Translations under genes and position numbers: made by a program
From: Platanthera guangdongensis
Taxonomy: Eukaryota > Streptophyta > Magnoliopsida > Asparagales > Orchidaceae
Assembly: GCA_039583875.1 (NCBI GenBank)
Contig: CM077163.1
Span: forward strand, 235,282,646 to 235,346,645
Direction: 5' to 3'
Length of the DNA stretch: 64,000 nt
In this document: positions 10,450 to 19,564 of the stretch, one piece after another
Position numbering within the stretch: the stretch's first letter is position 1
Layout: the number at the start of each line of letters is the position of its first letter
Notes under the pieces: model-generated
The model's database searches: none
What the model was told of the DNA's origin: nothing
What the model saw: the letters and a program-made list of their open reading frames with translations, nothing else

Positions 10450-11619
10450 GTGACACGGAGTGGAGCTGGGCAGTCTGAGCCCCAGCGTTCTGATGAAAGT
10501 ACGGCACCAGCCGCGGTGCCTACACCTCCACCGTCTGCGGAACATGTCCGTTTAGTTGCGGAGGCCTTATTTACCATGATCCAAGGTCAGCCACTTAGGC
10601 AGGAGCAAGCGGCTGTGGGGCCAGAACAGGTGCCGGCAAGGCCGGAACCTGTCATGGATGTGGTTCCTCGAGCGGCTGAGAAGCAGCTAACACGGTTTAT
10701 GAGTTTCCATCCGCCTACGTTTTCGGGAGCGGGAACCCCGACGCAGGCTGAGGATTGGTTATCGCGTGTCAAGCGAGTGATGACGGCGATAGGAACGGCG
10801 GAGCACCAGAAGGTTACCTTAGCCACCTTCTTGCTTGAAGGAGAAGCGCGTTTATGGTGGGATGAGATGGAGTTGCATCATTTGGCGGGTCGTCCGTTAA
10901 CCCAAGTGTCGATGGAAGAATTCTCCCGGCTCTTCCTTGCGAAGCACCTTCCGGTGGCTCAACGGATAGCCATGGAAAATGAATTCCAACGGTTGACTCA
11001 AGGTGAGGGCAGTGTTGACGCGTACCTGCATGAGTTTACTCGCTTGGGGCGGTATGCGGGTTCCATTTTTGCTGATGAGCAGAGGAAGACTAATCGGTTC
11101 TATGAAGGGCTGAGGGACGAGCTGAGGTTCCTTGTGTCCAGTTCTGTGAACCAAGGTTTCCAAGCGTTGGTTGACACCGCAACCGCGTTGGAAAAGGACA
11201 TGAAGAGGGTGCAAGGGAAGAGAGCTTTGGTTGTGTCGCAACAAGAGTGGAAGGCGCCCCGATCGGGAAAATCATTTTATAAGAAGAGATGGGGTAAGAA
11301 GTCCAAGCCTAGTGGACAAGCTCCTTCATCAGTTGCAACGGGAGCAACATCAGGGGCAACCTCCAAGCCAGACACTCGTACCTGCTTCAATTGTGGTAGG
11401 ATGGGGCATATTGCGCGAGATTGTCGGATGCCGCCGAAGAGTGAAAAGAAGGCGAGAGCATCCTATGCGGAAAAAGGAAAGGCGGTGGTGGATTCCTCTG
11501 CCTCGCAGGCGCAACCTCGAGTCTACAATCTTGGCCTGCAAGAGGTCATCAAGCAGAGTGACGTGGTCACAGGTATGAGTTTAGTTTTGCATATGCTAAT
11601 GTTTGTATGCTTAGCTTAG
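10450..11619 (+). CDS. gag: Gag polyprotein of element D
   Basis: Capsid/nucleocapsid polyprotein of 389 codons if read through without splicing. The Retrotrans_gag core spans roughly residues 85-235 ([40 protein letters not shown]). A CCHC knuckle, [14 protein letters not shown], lies near residue 315. It is collinear with the gag of element E. The frame opens at GTG right after an in-frame TAG/AG; the first in-frame ATG is at 10576, although the preceding RSGAG segment is conserved in E. This suggests an upstream coding exon. The last 15 codons before the TAG at 11617 are intronic if the 91-bp intron is used. When spliced, VVTG joins FVMIR of protease in frame. Confidence 0.88.
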   Translation: MTRSGAGQSEPQRSDESTAPAAVPTPPPSAEHVRLVAEALFTMIQGQPLRQEQAAVGPEQVPARPEPVMDVVPRAAEKQLTRFMSFHPPTFSGAGTPTQAEDWLSRVKRVMTAIGTAEHQKVTLATFLLEGEARLWWDEMELHHLAGRPLTQVSMEEFSRLFLAKHLPVAQRIAMENEFQRLTQGEGSVDAYLHEFTRLGRYAGSIFADEQRKTNRFYEGLRDELRFLVSSSVNQGFQALVDTATALEKDMKRVQGKRALVVSQQEWKAPRSGKSFYKKRWGKKSKPSGQAPSSVATGATSGATSKPDTRTCFNCGRMGHIARDCRMPPKSEKKARASYAEKGKAVVDSSASQAQPRVYNLGLQEVIKQSDVVTGMSLVLHMLMFVCLA

Positions 11620-11663
11620 TACCCCTATATTTGTGGTTTGTGTGTGTGACATGTTTGTCATAG
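11573..11663 (+). other. Candidate 91-bp intron between gag and protease of D
   Basis: The donor is CACAG|GTATGAGT and the acceptor TTTGTCATAG|GC. The segment is T-rich and contains TGCTAAT and GCTTAG branch-point-like motifs. Removing it joins the gag frame to the protease/RT frame in phase 1, giving the continuous motif VVTG-FVMIR ahead of the [13 protein letters not shown] protease site. Without removal, gag ends at 11619 and pol is in another frame. Confidence 0.7.
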
Positions 11664-12516
11664 GCTTTGTGATGATTCGGGACACGCTGGCGCGAGCACT
11701 GTTCGATACAGGTGCATCGCATTCGTTTCTGTCTCGTGAGTTTCTTACGCGGCTTGGGATACCCAGTCGTGCAAAGACAGATATCGTCAGAGTTGTGTTG
11801 CTGAATGGTTGTTGGATGCCTGCGGATCAAGCTTGCGATGTGGCGGTTCAGTTAGGAAGTCGGGATTTTCATTTAACCGCATTTGTTTTGCCAATTTCGG
11901 AATTCGATGTGATTTTTGGGATGGATTGGCTTGCAGAGCAGCATGCTATGATTGATTGCCAGTCCAAAGAAATCACGTTGGGCCAGAACACCGAACAGGA
12001 GACCAAGTTCGCGGGTATGCGAGGAGTAGGCGGGACGTTGATGTCTGCACTCCAGGTAGTCAAAGCTGTTCGGAAGGGTGCGGAGTGTTACTTTGCACTA
12101 ATTCAGGCTGTTGAGCCTAAGGCCACTTTGTGCGAGGTTCCGATTGTGGCAGAATTTACTGATGTGTTTCCCGCGGATCTCCCTGGGCTACCACCCCAGC
12201 GGGAGATTGACTTCACAATTGAGTTGGTGCCAGGTGCGAAACCCGTGGCCCGCTCGCCATATCGCGTTGCGCCTAAAGAGATGGCTGAGTTGAAGGTTCA
12301 ACTACAAGAAATGCTAGAGCAAGGTTATATCCGCCCAAGTATGTCACCTTGGAGCGCGCCTGTGCTTTTTGTAAAGAAGAAAGATGGTGGGTTACGGTTG
12401 TGTATAGATTACCGGGAATTGAATAAGCTGACCGAGAAAAATAAGTATCCTATACCTCGGATTGATGAGTTATTCGATCAGCTGGTGGGATCTACCGTCT
12501 ATTCGAAGTTGGACCT
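11664..12516 (+). pseudogene. pol: Protease and N-terminal reverse transcriptase of D (pol, part 1)
   Basis: An aspartic protease with the active-site motif [10 protein letters not shown] is followed by the linker and the RT fingers/palm start ([54 protein letters not shown]). The frame breaks in the RT motif YSKLDL where element B inserted, with TSD GACCT at 12512-12516. The reading frame resumes at 26023-26028 as KSGYYQLR, exactly the next residues of the conserved RT motif. The frame is otherwise intact in this part. Confidence 0.93.
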
Positions 12517-13204
12517 TGTTGAAGCCAAATTTGACCTCAACTGAAGTTCGAAGAAAAAGGGGTGCAGCCGAAACCTACTTCTCTCAAGTCTCACCCCTTG
12601 ACTGGATTCTAAGGACCTAAGGCTGACCCAAAAGACTCAGCAGGGAGGTCCCACCTCACACCCGGAAGATCTCTGAGAGCTTCCCCTCCAAAGCCAAAGC
12701 TGGGCTAGGAGCTCCTCAGAAAGCACTAGAATTCCGGAGAGAATGATCGCTTGCTTTCTAAGGAGCCCTTATGGGTCTATTTATAGCCTTTTGCTGTCCT
12801 GAATTTACTGAAAAGCCCCTGGTTGATCTGCCAATAGCCAAATCCCGCTGTTTTTCTGAGGGTACTGAAGTAATTTCTCTTGAGGGCAATTAGGACATTC
12901 TTCCAGAGACCCTGGGCCCCACTCGGCGAGAGCTGGTGCCGAGACCTTTCGGCCCAGGGTGTGGCGCGAGCGTTCTCGCCTGGCTTATGCGAGAACTCTT
13001 TGAGATAGGAGCTTGGTTCGGGCGCAAGCGCTCCCGCGCAGGCCGCGCACGACGATCTTGGCCTACTATTCCCCGCTCGACGATCCGGCGCAATCGTTCC
13101 CGCCTTCTTCGGGCGAGATCTTCCTTATGGCGGGAACACTTCGGCTAACCCAACCGTTGATCATTGTGCCTCCTGGACTGGCTCAGCGAATATGGGGTTG
13201 TACA
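12517..13204 (-). repeat. 3' LTR of element B (688 bp)
   Basis: TG...CA ends. The same length as the 5' LTR at 25335-26022, with six substitutions and no indel seen. A TTTATAGCC TATA-like stretch and several GGCGAGA/GCGCGAG motifs are inside. The PPT follows on its inner side. Confidence 0.95.
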
Positions 13205-13225
13205 CAATCCCCGCTCTTTTTGAGC
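13205..13225 (-). promoter_or_regulatory. Polypurine tract of element B
   Basis: The minus strand reads CAAAAAGAGCGGGGATTG directly before the LTR (TGTACAACCC). The same tract occurs in elements A (32669-32690) and F (53068-53088), confirming LTR ends in all three. Confidence 0.88.
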
Positions 13226-13319
13226 TAGCACCGCGCTCGAAAAGACATGTCCAACCCCCAAAAATATTCGCTGAGCACGTGTCAACATCAGGGAATCTTT
13301 CGGTGGGCCGTACGGTGTC

Positions 13320-13327
13320 TATAAATA
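13320..13327 (+). promoter_or_regulatory. TATA box of antisense gene I in element B
   Basis: TATAAATA lies about 83 bp upstream of the ATG at 13403 on the strand opposite to pol. Element F has TATAAATA at 53186-53193, about 51 bp upstream of its homologous ATG. Confidence 0.65.
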
Positions 13328-13402
13328 TGAGTGCCGATAGACGGTCATAACACATCCCTCGAGCCGTCACTCTTCCCCTGAGCTCTCGCCCTCTCTCGCG
13401 CT

Positions 13403-14769
13403 ATGCCTTCCAAGCGTGCCGATAAACCGCTTCCGCAAGATCTACAGGACCGCATCAACGCGGCGCAGGCGCGAGCTAGGGCTAACTGTGCCCTGGTCGC
13501 CCCATGGCTATCGAGACAACCGTCAGTCGCTGAGCCTTCTTTGCCAAAGAAGAAGAAGAAGAAGGCGAAGGTGGTCTAGCGGGACCTATCCCGCGAGAAC
13601 AGGAGCCCGCCCACCCCGACCCCTAGTTGTGCGGACGGTTCCTCGCCGCGGAAGGTAAGCTTGATATACCCATCAGTCAACCAGTTGCTCAATTGTTTAA
13701 CTTGATAGCTCTCGCAGGAGACGGTTCCCGATGCTGCCGCGTCCCCGCGAGAACGTTCGGATCCACCCTCTAGACATCACGATGATCAACCGCGGGTTCC
13801 CGAGGCGCCTCCTCCGCCAGACCCGAACACCGCTGGTAAAGGTTTCCTTCTTGGCTTTGCCTGGTATTTTTAAATACTGACCTGATTTCTTGCAGCGCCA
13901 GTTTCCGCACCTCCAGATCTCGTCACCCGGGATGGTGGGGCGAGAACTGCGAATCAGTCTGCCCATGCGGTTGACTCCTCCCTACCGGCGAGAGGAAAAA
14001 ATACCGAGATCCCTGCGCCACCGCTAGACTCTAGCCTTCCAGCGGTTGAGGAGACCCGTTCCCCCGCTCTTGATCAGGCCGGGATCACCATCCGCAAAGT
14101 CTACCCCCCAGGCAAAGGAAAGCCAATCCACCTCCTCTTTGGAGCAAAGGGGGGGGGGGGGGGGGGGGCGGGCCTTCTCGCCTGCCGTCGACCGGGGGGC
14201 CTCGTCACTCCGAAGGTATACAGCCGTTTTATCGCTGCTACCCTTTAGTTTCCGCTAAAATGGGGCTTCTTTCGATAGGGGACAAGGACTCGCGGCCTGG
14301 CGCTGAGGTAGAGGAAGAAGAAGAAGAAGATGAAGAAGAAGAAGAAAGAGGGGGAGAGGACGGCGAGAGCTCTCCCTTCCCTTCATCTGGCGAGATGGAG
14401 GAGATCCTGACCGGTGCCGGGAGCGCAAAAAGACGAGGGAAGAAGGTTGCCGCCATTCTGTCGAAACTCATCCGGTGAGAACGGGTCCGCGACCTTGCGG
14501 CCCGAGAGTTTCGCCAGTCAGTGGAGAAGAGGCTGGAGTCCTTGGAGCGAGACTTCCTTCTAGGCGAGATGGACCGGCCCGGGGGAGCTACCGCTGGGTC
14601 TTCACCTGAGAGATGCATCGAGAGAATCCGGGATCTGTCTCGCCGGGTTGACCTAGGATGCAGCGTTCTGTCATCCTACTTCAACCCGCAGGCGCCCCCC
14701 CGGACCAAGCTGCGGGACCGAGGCAAATGGCGTTGGGAGCAAGGGAAATGGCGCTGGGAGCCGTACTGA
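13403..14769 (+). pseudogene. Antisense gene I of element B (Lys/Pro-rich, coiled-coil end), broken
   Basis: A multi-exon gene on the strand opposite to gag/pol. Likely exons are 13403-13654, 13718-13835, 13896-14215 and 14279-14769, each bounded by GT-AG (AAG|GTAAGC, CGCAG|G, CTG|GTAAAG, TTGCAG|C, AAG|GTATAC, GATAG|G). The product would be basic and low-complexity: a Lys run (KKKKKKAKVV) like a nuclear localisation signal, a Pro-rich middle, an acidic Glu/Asp run and a helical, probably coiled-coil C-terminus. This copy has an in-frame TAG near 13577, a 20-G homopolymer at 14149-14168 that shifts the frame, and a TGA near 14476. A homologue lies in element F. No function is known to me. Confidence 0.6.
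14149..14168 (+). repeat. Poly(G)20 tract
   Basis: Twenty consecutive G bases inside exon 3 of antisense gene I. The length of such a run is prone to replication slippage and sequencing error. Changing it would restore phase with exon 4. Confidence 0.95.
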
Positions 14770-15171
14770 AGCGCGAGACCTCCCCTCCTCTTCCTCTGGC
14801 CTTCCCTTCTCTAATGTACCCTTACTTTCTTTTTCGCTTGGAGTTGTAACTATTGTTCCCGCACTTTATTCGCTTATTATATTATTATTATTTTTTATCG
14901 CGTTCCCGCTCAGCGAGAGCGATGGCTCTGTCTTTAATATTTTTGTATGCGTATGAGTTATCTTCCCAGCTCCTTGGGGTGGCGAGAACCACCGTGCTTC
15001 CGCCTACTTTTCCTGCCGCATGACACTTCGCAATGTTAGCACCAGCTGTTTAATCGGTCGCTGTCAGATTCGGGGGGGAAAAACGAAGCGTCGCTGACCT
15101 AGGACGCGGCGGCTGTACCCTCGCCGCCTTTCTGAAAACGACCATCATTACCACGATTTCCTATAAATAGG

Positions 15172-15179
15172 AGGCTCAC
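15172..15179 (+). promoter_or_regulatory. TATA box of antisense gene II in element B
   Basis: TATAAATA within TTTCCTATAAATAGGAGG, 167 bp upstream of the ATG at 15339. This is a typical plant core promoter spacing when a short 5' UTR is allowed. The stretch 14770-15170 has no other gene that I can see. Confidence 0.7.
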
Positions 15180-15338
15180 CTACCACATTCATTACTCTGA
15201 CTACAGTCTCTCTCCTCTTTGCTGTTGTTCTCGCAGTCTTCGCAAAGCTCTCGCCCCTTTTCTGTCTTCCACTTCTGTTCTCGCCTTGTTCTCGCTTTCG
15301 CCTTCTCCCCGTAGATCTCGCCTTCAATCCCTATTGCG

Positions 15339-17400
15339 ATGCCTGATGGTGGTGAAGGACGATCCAACTGTGCGGAAGCCTTCCAAAAGCATCTCTTCCC
15401 TTCCTGCACTCTCACTTTAGACGAGTTCGACCTGATCAAGACCCAGCACGTTCCCGCCGGCTTCGTCGCGCGGCCCTCGGGCAGTCATGACAAAGTCAAC
15501 ACTGCCGGAAAGGGGGAGCTCGTCATCCCCATCGAACATTTCGAGGTGGGCTTCCGCCTTCCGCTGTGGCCTGAGATGCGGCAGGCTCTCCGGTACTACG
15601 GGGTGGTTCCCGCGCAGTTGAACCCTAATTCAGTCGCCATTCTCGTGGCATTCATATGCTACATGCGTTCCGAGAGGATCGAGTTCAGCCTGCCGATCTT
15701 CCGCAAGCTGTTTACCTTCCGCGCGAAAGGAGGCGTGGTGTTCTTCTCCGGGCAGCTTCTGAAGACGATCGGTCTCGCCAACAAGCATCATCATTGGGGC
15801 GAGAAGTTCATCTACGTCTCCGGCGACTTCGGGAACGTACCCTTGGCCCCCATCCAATATGAGGATGCCGCCTACAAGCCTCCGTCCTTGGGCTCCCGCG
15901 AGGGCGCCCTCCTTGAGTTCTTCGGAACCAAGGACTTCGACGTCCTCCACCTCCGGCGAGACGTTGATTCTCTTCCCCCTGTACTTCCGGGAGAAGGTAG
16001 GGTCTCGCCTTCATTTGTCTATTTCTTGCCTTTTCCGAGATTAGAACTTATCACTGTTGTTTTTTGCAGGAGCGCGCGAGATCCCTCTCCGCCAGCCTTT
16101 CGACGAGGCTCGCGTCGGAGGGAGTCAGCCTCCGAAGGACCCGCTGGCTCTTGCGAAAGCCGCCGCGCAAGCCTGCCGAAAGGAGCCGGGCCTCCCCCCC
16201 TCGAGCGGTGTTGTGAAGTGAAAACCGGTTGCTTCCGCACCTCAGCAAATCAAGAGGCCCAAGACCACGGATACCGAGAAGGGCAAGGCTGTGGTTGTCC
16301 AGCCCATCCAACCTCTCCCCCCCCGGCCGCTCCTTCGAGGAGGTCTTGGAGGCAGCAAGCAGGGTTGCGGCCACCAGGGGCGGCCTGGGGACTCCTGCCG
16401 AGAACCCTCGGACCCCTGGCGCCGCCGAGAGCGAGGGTGCCGCCGCCAGGACCTCCGGCCAACCCCCGTCTGAAGAGGTGCCGCGGGGTCATCGTAACTT
16501 TGGCCTCGGCGTGAGGTGCCTGGACGCGGAGAACAAACCGCTGCTGCAATGGGACCCTGACGCCAACAAGGTCACGGTCTCGTCCCTCTTGCCGAGCTGG
16601 GCGGAGCGAGACGAGGTCACCGGCGAAGCTTTCGCCTTAGGATATGGCCTCTATAGCCGGGAGGGCGCTAGCGTCTTCGACAGGATGTCGACCCGGCTGT
16701 TGGCATATGACTCCACTCGCGCTTTAATGCGTGGGCTGGAGCTTGCGCACATGTGCGCCCGGCGGAGCATCACGATAGACCGCAACTTCCAAGATATGTT
16801 CAAGGCCAGGGAGGATGCGGTGGCCCAGGCGGCCTCTCTGGCCAAGGAGCTGGCCGAGACCCAGCAACTACTATCCTCGCGCCAAGCGGAAGGGGTAAAC
16901 GAGACTTTTCATAATCAGTTGTTCTCGCAATCCTAACCTTTTTCTTATGCTATCCTCCCGTTGTTCAGGATTCCGCTCAAGCCGCGCTTCGCGAGGAGCT
17001 GTCTCAGGCCCGATATGACAACGTTCTCCTGCGAGAGCAGATCGCGCGCCTCGAGGCGAGTGCACCCCCTCCGCTGGACGAGAGATTGAAGAGCCAGTAT
17101 TACTCGGCTTATGACATCGACAAGCTCCTTCAGGGGAACGCGCAGGCCACCGTAAAGCTGACGCTGGAGACGCTGCGCGACATCAACTGTTGGGACGAAA
17201 GGGGCAAAGACATTACCACTCCACAACTTGTCCCATGGCTCTTCGAGCCCATCCCAAAGCCCCCTGGCGCCCCCGATACCCCTCCCTCGGATGTCCCAAA
17301 GTCTCCCGCGGCGGATGGCGAGACCTCCGGGGGGAGCTCCGGCGGAAGCTCCAGCGGAAGCTCCAGCGAGACTTCAGAAGGATACAGCTTGTCCCCTTGA
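15339..17400 (+). pseudogene. Antisense gene II of element B (PF04195-type 'putative gypsy type transposon' protein), frameshifted
   Basis: Three exons fit: 15339-15996, 16070-16894 and 16969-17400 (donors AAG|GTAGGG and GGG|GTAAAC; acceptors TTTGCAG|G and GTTCAG|G). Exon 1 encodes the conserved domain found in many plant 'putative gypsy type transposon' proteins (GFRLPLWPEMRQALRYYGV, NSVAILVAFICYM, FRKLFTF, GWEKF-like GEKFIYVSGDF). Later exons encode a Pro/Ser-rich linker and a long helical, coiled-coil-like segment (KAREDAVAQAASLAKELAET, LREELSQARYDN), ending in a Ser/Gly tail. An in-frame TGA at 16219 and a frameshift at the C-run near 16316-16325 break it here. Antisense ORFs of this kind are known in Tat elements; their role is unresolved. 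Confidence 0.75.
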
Positions 17401-17813
17401 GGGTCCTCTTCTTGCTTTTGTTCTTCACTTTTATGTAAAAGCGCGAGACGCTATCACTTTGTACCTGTATACAGTATTTGTTAATGCAAATATTTTTTCT
17501 TGCGAACATTTTTTGTTATCTGCGAATGTGTTTGATGTGGTTGTCGTAGTCGAATGCTTTTGGCGTAGGCTTCCGCCAAGGCCCTTGGCCTTCTTAGGAA
17601 ATTCGTAGTGATGAATCAGCAAGAACCCGCGGTAACCGGCCAGCCGGAAGCGTAACCCTCGAATCCTTAGGTCGGGACCGTCCCCTCTAGACTGCGCGAA
17701 CTCCCTCTGGCCCGTCGCCTAACGATCTCGCCTGTTTGTTCGAGAGAGCGCCGAGAAGAACCTTTTTGGCGAAAGCCTCCCCACCTCGAGATCCCTTTGG
17801 TGGGGACTCTCCT

Positions 17814-17907
17814 GCCGAGATCTATTCCTGCCGAGATCTATCTCAGCCGAGATCCATCCCTGCCGAGATCTATCCCTGCCGAGATCTATCTCTGCCAAGA
17901 TCCATCC
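17814..17907. repeat. 16-bp minisatellite, about six copies
   Basis: Units of the type CTGCCGAGATCTATCC repeat with small changes, directly between antisense gene II and the 115-bp array. Confidence 0.9.
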
Positions 17908-17990
17908 CATCCTTTTCACTTTTCACTTGGTATTCTCAACGTGTTTCCTGCCTCGTACAAATAAAGCCAACCAGATCGAACCTATCCCCC

Positions 17991-19447
17991 ACAGGCGAGC
18001 CTTCGGACCTGCCAGCTAGATGAGAGCCTGCGCAGCGGGTCTACCTGGGGCCGAGCCGAGCTCGGGGTGCCGTTGAAGATCTCGGACCAAACAAACCTAT
18101 TCCCCACAGGCGAGCCTTCGGACCTGCCAGCTAGATGAGAGCCTGCGCAGCGGGTCTACCTGGGGCCGAGCCGAGCTCGGGGTGCCGATGAAGATCTCAA
18201 ACCAACCAAACCTATCCCCCACAGGCGAGCCTTCGGACCTGCCAGCTAGATGAGAGCCTGCGCAGCGGGTCTACCTGGGGCCGAGCCGAGCTCGGGATGC
18301 CGATGAAGATCTCAAACCAACCAAACCTATCCCCCACAGGCGAGCCTTCGGACCTGCCAGCTAGATGAGAGCCTGCGCAGCGGGTCTACCTGGGGTCGAG
18401 CCGAGCTCGGGGTGCCGATGAAGATCTCAAACCAAACAAACCTATCCCCCACAGGCGAGCCTTCGGACCTGCCAGCTAGATGAGAGCCTGCGCAGCGGGT
18501 CTACCTGGGGCCGAGCCGAGCTCGGGGTGCCGATGAAGATCTCAAACCAAACAAACCTATCCCCCACAGGCGAGCCTTCGGACCTGCCAGCTAGATGAGA
18601 GCCTGCGCAGCGGGTCTACCTGGGGCCGAGCCGAGCTCGGGGTGCCGATGAAGATCTCAAACCAAACAAACCTATCCCCCACAGGCGAGCCTTCGGACCT
18701 GCCAGCTAGATGAGAGCCTGCGCAGCGGGTCTACCTGGGGCCGAGCCGAGCTCGGGGTGCCGATGAAGATCTCAAACCATCCAAACCTATCCCCCACAGG
18801 CGAGCCTTCGGACCTGCCAGCTAGATGAGAGCCTGCGCAGCGGGTCTACCTGGGGCCGAGCCGAGCTCGGGGTGCCGATGAAGATCTCAAACCAACCAAA
18901 CCTATCCCCCACAGGCGAGCCTTCGGACCTGCCAGCTAGATGAGAGCCTGCGCAGCGGGTCTACCTGGGGCCGAGCCGAGCTCGGGGTGCCGATGAAGAT
19001 CTCAAACCAACCAAACCTATCCCCCACAGGCGAGCCTTCGGACCTGCCAGCTAGATGAGAGCCTGCGCAGCGGGTCTACCTGGGGCCGAGCCGAGCTCGG
19101 GGTGCCGATGAAGATCTCAAACCAAACAAACCTATCCCCCACAGGCGAGCCTTCGGACCTGCCAGCTAGATGAGAGCCTGCGCAGCGGGTCTACCTGGGG
19201 CCTAGCCGAGCTCGGGGTGCCGATGAAGATCTCAAACCAAACAAACCTATCCCCCACAGGCGAGCCTTCGGACTTGCCAGCTAGATGAGAGCCTGCGCAG
19301 CGGGTCTACCTGGGGCCGAGCCGAGCTCGGGGTGCCGATGAAGATCTCAAACCAACCAAACCTATCCCCCACAGGCGAGCCTTCGGACCTGCCAGCTAGA
19401 TGAGAGCCTGCGCAGCGGGTCTACCTGGGGCCGAGCCGAGCTCGGGG
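17991..19447. repeat. 115-bp tandem array, about 12.7 copies, in element B
   Basis: The phrase ACAGGCGAGCCTTCGGAC recurs exactly every 115 bp from 17991 to 19371. Copies are nearly identical, differing mainly at the CCAAACAAACC/CCAACCAAACC position. The array lies between pol and the antisense genes, in the hypervariable 3' region typical of Tat elements. Its core (CCTGCCAGCTAGATGRGAGC) is shared with the ~86-bp units of element A. Confidence 0.97.
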
Positions 19448-19564
19448 TATCACAAAACATTCAACTATATTATGCCATGAAAAATTCGGCACTAGCTAAA
19501 GGAGAATCAATTGGTATAATACAACAAGTTTAATCTTAAGATACATGGTTACATCCTTCCCCCC

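Noticed and set aside
17991..19447. Regularly spaced direct repeats resembling a CRISPR array
   Set aside because: The whole 115-bp unit is repeated with no unique spacers, inside a plant retrotransposon. It is a tandem satellite-like array.
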